A stretch of 42,033 nucleotides of DNA from Prevotella sp. GTDB lineage: Bacteria; Bacteroidota; Bacteroidia; Bacteroidales; Bacteroidaceae. The notes beneath the pieces are model-generated. The model had not been told where the DNA came from, searched no databases, and saw only the letters and a list, made by a program, of their open reading frames with translations. Both the position numbers and the translations under genes were made by a program. The DNA lies in the NCBI GenBank assembly GCA_015060485.1, contig SUYI01000034.1, positions 1 to 42,033 on the forward strand, written 5' to 3'. This document shows, piece after piece, positions 9,432 through 18,681 of the stretch (positions are counted from its first letter, which is position 1; every line of letters starts with the position of its first letter).

Positions 9432-11468
9432 TTATTTCTTGTATCCCCAGATGGTCACTCCCGTCTTGCTGTTCAGTGCCGTAAAGCAGGGGGTCTTGTC
9501 GTTTTTAGGTTCCAACGTCTGGCGAATCATCACGCCGTTGTACTCATCCTCTCCGATTTTGACGGTGACGTAGCACGAGCCCGGCTTGGCCGTCCACGAG
9601 CCTTGATAGTCGCCGGCAATGCTGCCGTCGGCATTCAGCATCACGTCGACAGGCGACGAGTACGCTTTCTTGGTGTGATCGAGCTTGTAGTTATGAACCA
9701 GCAGTTTGTAGCTGCCGGGAATATCGCTGTCGGCAATCTGCTGCTTGGTGGCAATGTCGGCACTCTTGATGCCTTCGCCCGTATACTCGAACGGAGCAGC
9801 CACCAGCCAGCCATCCTCGTTCTGGAACAGCTGGTGGACGCGCACCTGATGTCCCTCGCCCTGATTCTGGAAGCGGGTGTGGTAGACCAGGTAGGTACGT
9901 CCGTCGGGAGCGGCAAGACAAGAGTTATGGCCCTGCGAGCGCTCACCGGCCACGCCGACGGCTTTGTTGCCCCACTCACTGTAGGCGCCGAAGATGTTGA
10001 CACCGCGGTTGCCGTCGTTTTCCTTCGCACCGAAGTTGAGCAGATAAGAGGCATACAACGCGGCGCTGCCCTTGCTGTCGACGTAAGGTCCGTCAGGCGA
10101 CTGCGACCGGAACACACGCATCTGGTAGCCGCCGTTGTTGTAGTCGCCGGGATCGCCGCCCGCAGCCAGACCGCCATTGGTGACAAACAGGTAATAGTAG
10201 CCGCCGATATACTCGATATAGCTGGCCTCGCCCGAAGAGTAATAGCCGCCGGCAATCTTCTTGCCGAAGTAGGGGTCGACGGTGATGCCGTCGCCCGAGC
10301 CCGTCAGCGCGTAGGTGACGTCATAGTCGCGCAGACCCGTTGCCTCGTCCAGCTCCAGCATATAGATGCCACCGCTCCACGAGCCGTACGACATCCACAG
10401 CCTGCCCTGTTCGTCGTAGAACACACAGGGGTCGATGCAGTTGGGATAGCGACGTCCCCAGTTGCTGCCCACGCTGTAGCGGCTGGGCAGCGAAGCCTGC
10501 GTCCCCAGCACTATCTCCAGGTCGGTGTCCTTGTAGTCGCTGCCCGACTTGAATCCGCTGATGACCACCGGCGCCTGGTAGCGATAGGGACCGCTGATCT
10601 TGTCGGCCGTCAGCAGGATGATGCTCGAATACCAGTTGTCGCCGTTGATGCTGAGGTACATGCACCACTTGTTCATCTGCTTGTTGTAGATGACATCCGG
10701 AGCCCACATCATGCCGTCGACACTATAGCTGGAGCTGCCACGCTTCGACCAGTCGTAGGCGCTGAACGAGAATTCATACTCCGTCCCGTCCTTCTTGACC
10801 TTCGTCACCTGCGGAGTCACAAAGGCCATGCTGTTGGCCGCATTCGACGAGGTGGCCGTTGCCCAGGGCACCTCGATGCTGTTCCACGCCATCATGTTGC
10901 TGGTCCAGGCACTGGCGCGATGCGAGCCGAAGATGTAGTAGCGCTGCGAGGTATGGTCGTAGACCACGCTGGGGTCGTGCACGCTGACCGCCCTCAGCAG
11001 CGAGGCGCCGTTGGCCACGTCGTCCTCAATCTGGTCCGAGGGCTTGTCCTCCGCGCTGGTGGTAAACGTCACACCGGCAGAATACTTGATCTCGCCGCTG
11101 TTCTGCACGTAGGCACGCACGTGATAGGTCGTGGCGGGCGTCAGACCGACAAGGGTAATGGTCATGTCCTTCGACGAGCCAGTCACCTTCATGTCGTTGA
11201 TGGTGGGATTGGCCGATGTGGCATAACACACCCCTCGGCTCGTAACGGCCGAGCCCTCCGCAGTAGCCTTCACAACGGCCGTCGTCGACGTGATATCGGT
11301 CACCACGGGCGTCGATACCGACAGCGGGGTTGAGCCCCCGCCGCCGTTATCGCTCGCGTCGTCGTCGCCACAGGCCACCATCAACAGGCCCATGCACAAC
11401 AACAATATACTTTGAACATTGAACTTTGAACTTTGAACTTTGAACATTGAACTTTGAACTTTGAACAT
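9432..11468 (-). CDS. GH43 arabinanase-type lipoprotein with N-terminal fibronectin-like domain
   Basis: About 678 residues from the ATG at 11468. An upstream TTG at 11501 and an ATG at 11447 are the alternatives, and all lie inside repeat sequence. The N-terminus MFKVQSSMFKVQSSKFNVQS is encoded by a heptamer array and leads into the lipobox LLLCMGLLMVAC, so the protein is probably a surface or periplasmic lipoprotein. Then come a fibronectin-III-like domain (about 45-135), a GH43 propeller (about 150-540) and a C-terminal beta-barrel domain as in Bacillus Abn2-type arabinanases. Catalytic candidates are Asp in VHDPSVVYD, Asp in CIDPCVFYDEQG and Glu in SGEASYIEYIGG; RSQGHNSCLAAPDG resembles the Ca-site His region. 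It should cleave arabinan at the cell surface and feed SusCD. Confidence 0.88.
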   Translation of the reverse strand: MFKVQSSMFKVQSSKFNVQSILLLCMGLLMVACGDDDASDNGGGGSTPLSVSTPVVTDITSTTAVVKATAEGSAVTSRGVCYATSANPTINDMKVTGSSKDMTITLVGLTPATTYHVRAYVQNSGEIKYSAGVTFTTSAEDKPSDQIEDDVANGASLLRAVSVHDPSVVYDHTSQRYYIFGSHRASAWTSNMMAWNSIEVPWATATSSNAANSMAFVTPQVTKVKKDGTEYEFSFSAYDWSKRGSSSYSVDGMMWAPDVIYNKQMNKWCMYLSINGDNWYSSIILLTADKISGPYRYQAPVVISGFKSGSDYKDTDLEIVLGTQASLPSRYSVGSNWGRRYPNCIDPCVFYDEQGRLWMSYGSWSGGIYMLELDEATGLRDYDVTYALTGSGDGITVDPYFGKKIAGGYYSSGEASYIEYIGGYYYLFVTNGGLAAGGDPGDYNNGGYQMRVFRSQSPDGPYVDSKGSAALYASYLLNFGAKENDGNRGVNIFGAYSEWGNKAVGVAGERSQGHNSCLAAPDGRTYLVYHTRFQNQGEGHQVRVHQLFQNEDGWLVAAPFEYTGEGIKSADIATKQQIADSDIPGSYKLLVHNYKLDHTKKAYSSPVDVMLNADGSIAGDYQGSWTAKPGSCYVTVKIGEDEYNGVMIRQTLEPKNDKTPCFTALNSKTGVTIWGYKK

Positions 11469-11470
11469 TG
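11410..11470 (-). repeat. Heptamer array at the GH43 start (TTTGAAC family)
   Basis: Eight full units of C(T/A)TTGAA at 11410-11465 and a partial ninth. On the coding strand it reads GTTCAAA and yields the 7-residue repeat FKVQSS(M/K). It supplies two of the candidate ATG start codons and the n-region of the lipoprotein signal peptide. Confidence 0.9.
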
Positions 11471-11472
11471 TA

Positions 11473-11507
11473 ATCGACGAAGTCGCTTTGACCTTGGTCA
11501 AAGAACT
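11473..11507 (+). repeat. Tandem-hairpin element, copy B (between SusE-position gene and GH43)
   Basis: Contains CGACGAAGTCG (short hairpin) followed by CTTTGACCTTGGTCAAAGAACT, which equals copy A except for the first hairpin. It abuts the stop codon of the upstream gene at 11508 and is in the opposite orientation to the PUL genes. Confidence 0.8.
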
Positions 11508-13430
11508 TTATTCAAATACCAAGTGAGATCCTTCACATGTGAAACGGAAGCGGAAGTTATCGGCCTCGATAGGAGCAATTCCGGTGTAGTCCTGTGTATA
11601 GGTCTTTCCGTCGTTACCCACAATAATGCACTTGATATCAGCAGAAGATCCGTTATTTGTGACGGATACCGTAACGGTAGCGCCGTCCATGGCAGCGCTC
11701 CAGGCATCCCAGTTGCGGTCTTCCTCAGTCACGGCCGTGGCAATGCCGTCATAGCTGGTGCCCCAGCCGAAGTTGTCGGCACGAACTACGGCATACTCCG
11801 AATTATCCGCACGAGTCAGCACAACAAGGAAGTTGTTCCAGTTTGCCTTACCATTGGTATAGTTCTTGAAACGGGTGGTATAGGTCCGTCCATTAGGAAC
11901 AGTAATATCTGCTGAGTGGGCAGTCCACCACGGCGTGCTGTTGTCTTCCAAACCAAGCACGCTGTCGAACTCAAGATGACCACCTTCTATGGTGAAGCAG
12001 AAGTAGAAGTCATTGGCGTCGACACCGCCGATGCCCGTATAGTCCTGCGTATAGGTATTGCCGTCGTTACCCACGATGACCGCCTTGATGTCGGCTGTTC
12101 CGTCGCCATTGTTAGTAACGTAGGTTGTCACCTTGGCGCCGTCCATGGCAGCACTCCAGGCATCCCAGTTGCGGCCTTCCTCTGTCGCAGCCTGGGCTAT
12201 GCCGTCATACCCTGCACCCCAGCCGAAGTTGTCGGCACGAACTACGGCATACTCCGACTTATCAGCCCTGCGCAGAACGACCAGGAAGTTGTTCCAGTTT
12301 GCCTTACCATTGGTATAGTTGGTAAAGGTGCTGACAAACGTCTCCTTCGGGCCAATCTTGATGTCGTCAGAGAAGGCAGTCCACCACGGCGTGGTGTTGT
12401 CAGTCAGACCCACGCAGGTGTACATCTTGTCGACGACCTCAAACTCGGCCGTACCGATGACCGGTGTATTGGCAGCCTCGCCCTTATACGTCTTGGCATA
12501 TACGGCCACCAGCGTCTTCTTGCCCAGTGTGTTCATGTCGGGCACGGTGCGGAACGTCAGGTCGCTGGCATTGACAGTAGCCGTCACCTCCTGCTCGAAC
12601 TCCACGGTAGCGGTGACGTTGGCAAAGGCGTCGGCCATCTCCGTACCCTGCAGCACCTTCTTGGGCACGCCGTTCAGCGTCAGCGCCAGCGGCAGCTTAT
12701 CCTCTGCCGACGTGCAGCCGCCGATGGGTTCGATGTTCGTCTGAAGGAATCCGATGTACGAGCCCTCCGGAACCAGGAAGGCACGAATCGTCGTGTTCGA
12801 CCCGTCCGCATTCAGATTTTCCAGGGCAGCCTTCTGGGTATAGGTCTTCGTCACCGTACCGTTGGTCATCTTGACAATCAGCCCACCCAGCGAGCGGTCG
12901 ATGGTCAGCGTCACCTTACCGCCCAGTTTATCAACGCCCTCGTCGGTATCCGTTTCGAAAGTCAGCGTACTCTCCACCAGACTACGGTTGATATAGTCGC
13001 CCCACTCGGAGTTACCGCTGGGCTGGTTGTCATAACGGATGGCACCATACTCCTTGTAGTTCGCTGCACCACGGTCCTCGTCGTTCGTAATGATCAGGGC
13101 AAAGTTCTTGTAGGTGTTCGGTGCACTGGGGTTGATGTTCAGGTTGAACACACCATACCATGTCGCACCCTCAGGAATCTGGTAATACTTGGAATACACC
13201 TGCCACCAACCAGTAGAATAGTCTGTAGCACCAATGGTATAGACGTCTTCCATCATACCCTCCAGCTTCTTGGGCTTGTTGGCAGCAGCAATGGAGTCGG
13301 CCTTGGCCGAAATCCAGTCGGGGGCATTTACATTATATAAGTCGCCACCCTCGCAACTCGTCATTCCAATAACCAATAAACAATAACCAATAACTGTTAT
13401 TGTGGATAATAATATCTTTTTCATATTCAT
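11508..13430 (-). CDS. SusE-position surface lipoprotein with three related modules
   Basis: 640 residues from the ATG at 13430; a second ATG at 13424 gives MKKILLSTITVIGYCLL. The lipobox is VIGMTSC followed by EGG. There is a weakly similar first module (about 55-200), an Ig-like spacer (about 230-335), then two closely similar modules (about 336-488 and 489-640). Both of the latter contain TPWWTA, YTNGKANWNNFLVVL and SEYAVVRADNFGWG, offset by 152 residues. The position after susD and the Trp-rich modules suggest a surface glycan-binding protein for the PUL polysaccharide. I do not recognise a named family. Modules 2 and 3 are still close at the DNA level, so the duplication looks recent. 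Part of the signal peptide (TVIGYCLLVIGM) is encoded by heptamer repeats. Confidence 0.85.
   Translation of the reverse strand: MNMKKILLSTITVIGYCLLVIGMTSCEGGDLYNVNAPDWISAKADSIAAANKPKKLEGMMEDVYTIGATDYSTGWWQVYSKYYQIPEGATWYGVFNLNINPSAPNTYKNFALIITNDEDRGAANYKEYGAIRYDNQPSGNSEWGDYINRSLVESTLTFETDTDEGVDKLGGKVTLTIDRSLGGLIVKMTNGTVTKTYTQKAALENLNADGSNTTIRAFLVPEGSYIGFLQTNIEPIGGCTSAEDKLPLALTLNGVPKKVLQGTEMADAFANVTATVEFEQEVTATVNASDLTFRTVPDMNTLGKKTLVAVYAKTYKGEAANTPVIGTAEFEVVDKMYTCVGLTDNTTPWWTAFSDDIKIGPKETFVSTFTNYTNGKANWNNFLVVLRRADKSEYAVVRADNFGWGAGYDGIAQAATEEGRNWDAWSAAMDGAKVTTYVTNNGDGTADIKAVIVGNDGNTYTQDYTGIGGVDANDFYFCFTIEGGHLEFDSVLGLEDNSTPWWTAHSADITVPNGRTYTTRFKNYTNGKANWNNFLVVLTRADNSEYAVVRADNFGWGTSYDGIATAVTEEDRNWDAWSAAMDGATVTVSVTNNGSSADIKCIIVGNDGKTYTQDYTGIAPIEADNFRFRFTCEGSHLVFE
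13367..13394 (-). repeat. Heptamer array in the SusE-position signal peptide (CAATAAC family)
   Basis: Four units of CAATAA(C/A). On the coding strand, GTTATTG repeats encode VIGYCLLVIG in the hydrophobic core of the signal peptide. It is complementary to the array at 13444-13472. Confidence 0.85.
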
Positions 13431-13443
13431 ATGAATCTTAAAT

Positions 13444-13472
13444 GTTTATTGTTTCACGTTTATTGTTTATTG
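13444..13472 (-). repeat. Heptamer array between susD and the SusE-position gene
   Basis: Four GTTTATT units, one degenerated to GTTTCAC, lie directly after the susD stop. They are inverted relative to 13367-13394, so the mRNA could pair across the intervening start codon. Confidence 0.85.
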
Positions 13473-13473
13473 C

Positions 13474-15243
13474 TCAGAGGTTTACCACCGGACGTACCTT
13501 CCAACCCTGCTCATTGAAATAGGCAGCGTTGTCAGTATTGTTATTAGCCGAGTTACCCTTCAGATTGGGATTAGCAGTGAGCAGACCCTGGTAAATGGGC
13601 AGGAACTCATGACCAGGAACAAAGCTGTCGTACGATGTCTTATAAGGCTTCATCAGCACGCCATCCTCGTCTTTCGACAGTGTAGCATAATCAATGGCAT
13701 CCTTCACCAAGCTACGGTCGTTGCTCAGCAGAACGGTACCGTGAGACTTCAGCTGCGTCAAACGGTCGGCACTATAGTAGAAGCCCCAACGGATGAGGTC
13801 GAAGCCACGTCCGAACTCACAACCGAACTCCTTCGGGCGCTCCACATTGGCAATCTGCTCGAAGAGCTTGTCGGCAGAACTGAAGTCAGCGAGTTTCAGG
13901 CTGGCCAGACTGGCACGGTTGCGCACCTGGTTGATCCAGTCGATAGCCTGCTGCGTAGGACCGTTCACCTCGTTTTCACACTCTGCGGCTCTGAGCAGCA
14001 CGTCGCTGTAGCGCATCATACGCAGGTTGATACCGCAGTGCAGACCCGTCACCACCGACGAATAGAGGTTCGTGCGCATATTCGTATTCTTGGCGATGGG
14101 CAGACCGCCATTGTTGTTGTTAGTCACAATATTTTCCGTGGCCGTCATCGGCATCGCATAGGCGACATTGCCATTCTCAAAACCTTCCCAGTCGGCTTCG
14201 TATGTACCAATGGTCCAGTAAAGGCGCGGATCAAGCTTGCCATCTGTGGTACGCTCCTTCTTAAACAATTCATAGAGCCAGGGCGAAGCCGACAGGTCGG
14301 CCCAACCGCCAAAGTCGCCAGGACAGCAGTTACTCTCAATAGCATGAGCCTGGGTAGCCTTTGAACTGGTGTTCACCGGTGTCCATTCCTCGTCAGTACC
14401 CTGCGTTCCATAGTCCAGGAACTGCACTTCGAAAAGGCTCTCTGAATTATTCTCATAGTTAGAACCCTCGCGGAAGTTATCGCCATAATTCTTGACAAGG
14501 GCATAAGTTCCGTATTGCTGACTGATAATGGCCTTCAGAACGGTGAGCGCCTCACTGTACTTATGGTGCTGCATCAGCGTGCGTGCATAGTAACCTGCGG
14601 CAGCGCCCATGGTGGCACGTCCCTTAGCCCACTCACCACCTTCGTCGCGCTTAGGCAGCAAGGTCATAGCCTCAGCGAAATCACTCTCCGCCTGAGCAAG
14701 TACCTCGTCGTAGCTGCTGCTGGCAGCATAGAGTCCGTCGAGCGAACCATACTGGCTGTAGTCTGTGATGAGTGGCGGATTCTGGTAGTATCCTGCCAGA
14801 TTATAATAGCTCAGTCCACGCAGGAACAGGGCCTGTCCCTTGATGCGCTTCATGTCCTCGGCAAGCGCCGAGTTGTCAGCACCGGTACGTGAGAGGATAA
14901 AGTTGCAGACGTTGATGGTATAATACCACTCACGCCATACCCACTCCGTCATCTCCTCAGTAGCAGCGGCATTGAGGTCATCGAAAGGCAGGTACCACAC
15001 CTGTGAACTGTTCCACACCTCGTCACCACGACACATATCGTAGCCATAGCCCACACGGGCATAGGAACCCTCCATGCGGATGTGGTTATAGGCAGCCACA
15101 ACACATTCTTCAAGGTCGGCGGCTGTTTGGCCGAAAGTACCTGTAGTCTGCTGGTTGGGGTTCGTCAGTTCCAGCTTATCGCTGCACGATGTCAGCGTGC
15201 CAAGCCCCATCAAGAGGGCAAAGGACAATTTATATAGTTTCAT
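13474..15243 (-). CDS. SusD/RagB-family outer-membrane lipoprotein
   Basis: 589 residues. The lipobox is LGTLTSCSDKLEL, typical of SusD proteins, followed by the usual N-terminal region (FGQTAADLEECVVAAYNHI) and helical TPR-type repeats with WREWYYTINVCNFIL and QALFLRGLSYYNLAGYYQNP. The C-terminal part contains LLRAAECENEV and FLPIYQGLLTANPNLKGN. It should cap the SusC channel on the outer face and bind the glycan. It starts 20 bases after susC and has an unusually clear ribosome site, AAAGGAG at 15254-15260, 10 bases before the ATG. The pair is certain; arabinan specificity is inferred from the enzymes downstream. Confidence 0.96.
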   Translation of the reverse strand: MKLYKLSFALLMGLGTLTSCSDKLELTNPNQQTTGTFGQTAADLEECVVAAYNHIRMEGSYARVGYGYDMCRGDEVWNSSQVWYLPFDDLNAAATEEMTEWVWREWYYTINVCNFILSRTGADNSALAEDMKRIKGQALFLRGLSYYNLAGYYQNPPLITDYSQYGSLDGLYAASSSYDEVLAQAESDFAEAMTLLPKRDEGGEWAKGRATMGAAAGYYARTLMQHHKYSEALTVLKAIISQQYGTYALVKNYGDNFREGSNYENNSESLFEVQFLDYGTQGTDEEWTPVNTSSKATQAHAIESNCCPGDFGGWADLSASPWLYELFKKERTTDGKLDPRLYWTIGTYEADWEGFENGNVAYAMPMTATENIVTNNNNGGLPIAKNTNMRTNLYSSVVTGLHCGINLRMMRYSDVLLRAAECENEVNGPTQQAIDWINQVRNRASLASLKLADFSSADKLFEQIANVERPKEFGCEFGRGFDLIRWGFYYSADRLTQLKSHGTVLLSNDRSLVKDAIDYATLSKDEDGVLMKPYKTSYDSFVPGHEFLPIYQGLLTANPNLKGNSANNNTDNAAYFNEQGWKVRPVVNL

Positions 15244-15263
15244 AATGATATATCTCCTTTTAA

Positions 15264-18200
15264 TTAGAATGAGAAATTAACACCGCACATGAAGCTACGT
15301 GCACTGGGATAAGAACAGTAGTTGTAACCCGGAGTGAAGACACCAGGAGCATAGTCTACGTTGTAGCCCTTGTAGCCTGTAAAGGTATAGAGGTTCTGTG
15401 CCGACACATAGATGCGGGCACCGGTGATGTAGCCATGGAACAGCTTGTCGGGGATGTTATAGCCCAGCTCCACATTCGCGATCTTCCAATAAGCGGCATT
15501 CTGAATCTTGCGGTCGCTGAACAGATCGTTCCAACCCAGTGTTGCACCCGGGTGGTTAATATAGGTACGGGGTACGTCAGACAAGTAAGTAGAGCCATCC
15601 TCCGACCATACGTTAGCGTCTAATATTGACACATCCTTGTTACCATAGCCATAGCATGAGTTCAAAGCATTGTAAATGTGGTCAGCCACATGATAGCCCA
15701 AGGCACCATAAGTAGAGATGCTCAGGTCGAAACCTTTATACTCCAGATGAGCGCTCAGACCGAAGTTCACGCTGGGAAGACCACTGCCCAGCACCGTCTG
15801 GTCAGCGTCGGTAATCTGACCGTCGCCGTTGATGTCGGCATAGTAGCAGTCGCCTACCTGGGCGCCTGGCTGGTACTTCTTGTTGAGGTCGGGCACGTAG
15901 TCAGGATCGTCTTTGACCTTAGCCTCCTCTACAGCCACGGCAATGGCGTTCAGTGCGTCCAGTTGCTCCTGCGTCCGGATGATGCCAAGATACTGCCAGC
16001 CATAGAACTTACCTACCTCCTCGCCGACCTTGGTGATGTAAGCACCGTCAATCTGCTGGTCCTTACCAGTACTCAGTGCCGTCACCTTATTCTTGACAGT
16101 GCTGAGATTGGCACTGATCTGATGCTTCAGGGGATGATCGTTGTTGCGATAGGTCACTGAGAACTCAAAACCGCTGTTCTCCATCGAAGCAGCATTCATG
16201 GTCACCGTACTATTCTGCACACCGGCATTCAAAGGCACTGCCACGCTGTACAGCAGGTCGGTCGACTTGTTCTTAAACCACTCTGCCGAGAATTCGATGC
16301 GGTTGTTGAACATGGCAAGGTCGAGACCTACGTTGGTCGTCGACTTCTTCTCCCATGCCAGATTCTCATTCACGTATGTAGACACGGCCGAACCGCTCAC
16401 CTCGCTATTGCCGAAGTTATACTTCATGTTGTTGCGAAGCATGGTAGCCTGATAGACGTATTCGCCGATGTTCTCGTTACCCAGCTCACCATAACTGGCA
16501 CGAATCTTGAACATATTGACGATATTGCGGTCGATGGGGAAGAACTTCTCCTTGTCGAAACGCCAGCCTAAAGAGACAGAGGGGAAGGTACCCCAGCGGA
16601 TGCTCTTGGTCAGACGCGAACTGCCGTCACGACGAATGATAGCCGACAGCAGATACTTTCCGTCGTAGTCGTAGGTCAGACGACCGATGAACGAGGTCAG
16701 TGCATGCTTATATTCATAAGAGTCGCCATTCTGCTTCTCTGCGTTCTGAATCTGCAGGAAATAAGGCTCCGGATAATTCAGGCCCCATGCCGACAGCGTG
16801 TTGGTATTCTCCTCTTCGTAAGTGATACCTCCCAAGAGATTAATATGATGCAGACCGATGGTGCCGTCGTATGTCAGCGTATTCTCTATCAGTGCATCCG
16901 TGTATTTGCGGTGTGCCTTGGTTAAACGCTCATTGTCTTTGGCCAGATAGACGCGGTTACTCTGAATCCATGCCGAAATCCATGTCTTGTCGTTAGCATG
17001 AGTGGTGCTGTACGACAGGTTAATCTTATAGTTCAGCTTGTGGTTCTTGTTCTCCAGACCAATCATCTTCAGCAGATCGACATCGGCCGAACCAGTACCC
17101 ACAAAGCGGTCTACCTGCGTATTGCGGGTAAAGAGGTTGTTGGTCAGCAAGGGGTTGGTAGCCGAGATGTCGCCATGGATATTGTCGTAATAGACACCAT
17201 AGCCGTAGGCGTCGTATTTCCAGTTATTAGCAGCACCCACCTTGTCATCGAGACACCATGTCGACTCATCGTAGGCCTTGATGGTCGGCTGCATGGTCAG
17301 CGTACCGAGCAGCACGTTGGGCAGGTTGCCGTAGAGACCCTGGATATACTCGTTGGCATTCGAGATAGACATATTGTCCTGATTGGAGTGTGAGTAGACG
17401 AGACTGGTGCGGAACTTGATGAATTTGGTGTCCATCGTGTTGTTGACACGGGCGGTAAAACGCTCGTAGTTAGGACCAGCTCCCTCCATCGTACCTTTCT
17501 GCTTGAAGTAGTCAAGACCGATGTTATAAGTATTATTAGCACCGCCACCACTTAGGTTGACGTTGTGGTTCTGACGGACACCCGTCTTGAACACTTCCTT
17601 GAACCAGTCGGTATTAGTGTTGTCCATGAAGTGGAACTTGCCATCCTCACCAATGCTGTAGCCGCCAGGCTGGTCAATACCGGTATTGGCACAAGCCATA
17701 CCTAAATACTGGCTATACTGGTCGGCATTCATCACATCATAGACGCCACTCGAGATCTTGTCAATACCGAAATAGCCCTTGTAGTCCACCTTCAGTGGCT
17801 GCTCCTTCTTACCGCCCTTCGTCGTGATGATGACCACACCATTAGCAGCACGTGAACCGTAAATGGCACCTGCGGAAGCATCCTTCAGCACCTGAATAGT
17901 CTCGATGTCGTTAGGCGAAAAGTCGCGGATTGTAGTTCCCATGGGTACACCATCGATGACATATAGCGGCGCAGTACTTCCGAACGAGCCCAAGCCACGG
18001 ATACGTACTGAAGGATCGGCACCGGGCTGACCGTCAGTGGTAATCTGTACACCAGCCACCTTACCTTCCAGCATCGACGAGATGTTGGAGTGTGAGACGC
18101 GCTTCAGTTCATCGGCATTGACAACAGCAACCGAACCCGTCAGGTCGGCCTTCTTCTGAGTACCGTAACCCACGACAACCACCTGTTCAAGTACGTTGTC

Positions 18201-18527
18201 GTCAGAATCCAACTGAATCTGGTCAATCACCGCACGCCCGCGTACCGCAATTTCACGATCCTTGTAGCCCACATAACTTACCACGAGTGTAGCATTCGAA
18301 GCGGCATCAATCTGGAAGTTACCGTCCATATCGGTCACACTTCCTGACTGAGCACCTTTCACTCTGACAGTAGCACCAATCAGGGGTTCCCCGGCTTGGT
18401 CTACCACCTGCCCCTTGACCTTTATGGTCTGCTGGGTCACAGCTGCCTTAGCGTTAAGAGGACAGACTGAGAGTCCACCCGTGACGCCAAAAGCCAGCAT
18501 CAAAGAGAATAATACTTGTTTTCTCAT
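15264..18527 (-). CDS. SusC/RagA-family TonB-dependent transporter
   Basis: 1087 residues from the ATG at 18527. The longer open frame upstream to 18596 is rejected because it would run through the promoter and lacks a signal sequence, whereas MRKQVLFSLMLAFGVTGG gives a good one. An N-terminal carboxypeptidase-regulatory-like domain (KGQVVDQAGEPLIGATVRVK) is followed by the TonB-box region (VLEQVVVVGYGTQKKADLTG), the plug (VRIRGLGSFGSTAPLYVIDG) and a 22-strand barrel ending in CGVNFSF. It imports oligosaccharides released at the surface into the periplasm with energy from TonB. It is the first gene of the PUL transcript, behind a -7 box and two direct repeats likely bound by the PUL regulator. 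Confidence 0.96.
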   Translation of the reverse strand: MRKQVLFSLMLAFGVTGGLSVCPLNAKAAVTQQTIKVKGQVVDQAGEPLIGATVRVKGAQSGSVTDMDGNFQIDAASNATLVVSYVGYKDREIAVRGRAVIDQIQLDSDDNVLEQVVVVGYGTQKKADLTGSVAVVNADELKRVSHSNISSMLEGKVAGVQITTDGQPGADPSVRIRGLGSFGSTAPLYVIDGVPMGTTIRDFSPNDIETIQVLKDASAGAIYGSRAANGVVIITTKGGKKEQPLKVDYKGYFGIDKISSGVYDVMNADQYSQYLGMACANTGIDQPGGYSIGEDGKFHFMDNTNTDWFKEVFKTGVRQNHNVNLSGGGANNTYNIGLDYFKQKGTMEGAGPNYERFTARVNNTMDTKFIKFRTSLVYSHSNQDNMSISNANEYIQGLYGNLPNVLLGTLTMQPTIKAYDESTWCLDDKVGAANNWKYDAYGYGVYYDNIHGDISATNPLLTNNLFTRNTQVDRFVGTGSADVDLLKMIGLENKNHKLNYKINLSYSTTHANDKTWISAWIQSNRVYLAKDNERLTKAHRKYTDALIENTLTYDGTIGLHHINLLGGITYEEENTNTLSAWGLNYPEPYFLQIQNAEKQNGDSYEYKHALTSFIGRLTYDYDGKYLLSAIIRRDGSSRLTKSIRWGTFPSVSLGWRFDKEKFFPIDRNIVNMFKIRASYGELGNENIGEYVYQATMLRNNMKYNFGNSEVSGSAVSTYVNENLAWEKKSTTNVGLDLAMFNNRIEFSAEWFKNKSTDLLYSVAVPLNAGVQNSTVTMNAASMENSGFEFSVTYRNNDHPLKHQISANLSTVKNKVTALSTGKDQQIDGAYITKVGEEVGKFYGWQYLGIIRTQEQLDALNAIAVAVEEAKVKDDPDYVPDLNKKYQPGAQVGDCYYADINGDGQITDADQTVLGSGLPSVNFGLSAHLEYKGFDLSISTYGALGYHVADHIYNALNSCYGYGNKDVSILDANVWSEDGSTYLSDVPRTYINHPGATLGWNDLFSDRKIQNAAYWKIANVELGYNIPDKLFHGYITGARIYVSAQNLYTFTGYKGYNVDYAPGVFTPGYNYCSYPSARSFMCGVNFSF

Positions 18528-18593
18528 TAGTGTTAATTGTTTTAATGTTAGAATTATGATGTTATGATAGTATTCTTTGCAGATTTCCGATGG

Positions 18594-18601
18594 CAAAAGT
18601 A
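18594..18601 (-). promoter_or_regulatory. susC promoter -7 box
   Basis: TACTTTTG on the minus strand fits TAnnTTTG and lies 66 bases before the susC ATG. No -33 TTTG is visible; its place is taken by the first of two direct repeats, as expected for an activator-dependent promoter. Confidence 0.7.
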
Positions 18602-18621
18602 GGAAAAAAGCATTTTAGGCA

Positions 18622-18652
18622 GGTGGACAAAACAAGAAATTGGGTGGACAAA
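18622..18652 (-). promoter_or_regulatory. Candidate regulator binding site: two GGTGGACAAA repeats 21 bases apart
   Basis: GGTGGACAAA occurs at 18622-18631 and 18643-18652, exactly two helical turns apart, immediately upstream of the susC -7 box. A third copy lies inverted at 18701-18709. AraC-type regulators usually bind such direct repeats next to the -33 region. Confidence 0.6.
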
Positions 18653-18681
18653 CGCATATTTCATGCATATTCCACCCAATT
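18638..18681 (-). terminator. 10-base perfect inverted repeat, possible terminator of the regulator gene
   Basis: AATTGGGTGG (18638-18647) pairs with CCACCCAATT (18672-18681) across a 24-base loop. On the minus strand it follows the regulator stop and is followed by a T-rich stretch, so it may be a terminator. It overlaps the candidate operator, so it may instead be part of it. Confidence 0.4.

Noticed and set aside
18528..18596. A longer start for susC
   Set aside because: It begins within the -7 box and lacks a signal sequence; the ATG at 18527 gives a standard SusC signal peptide.
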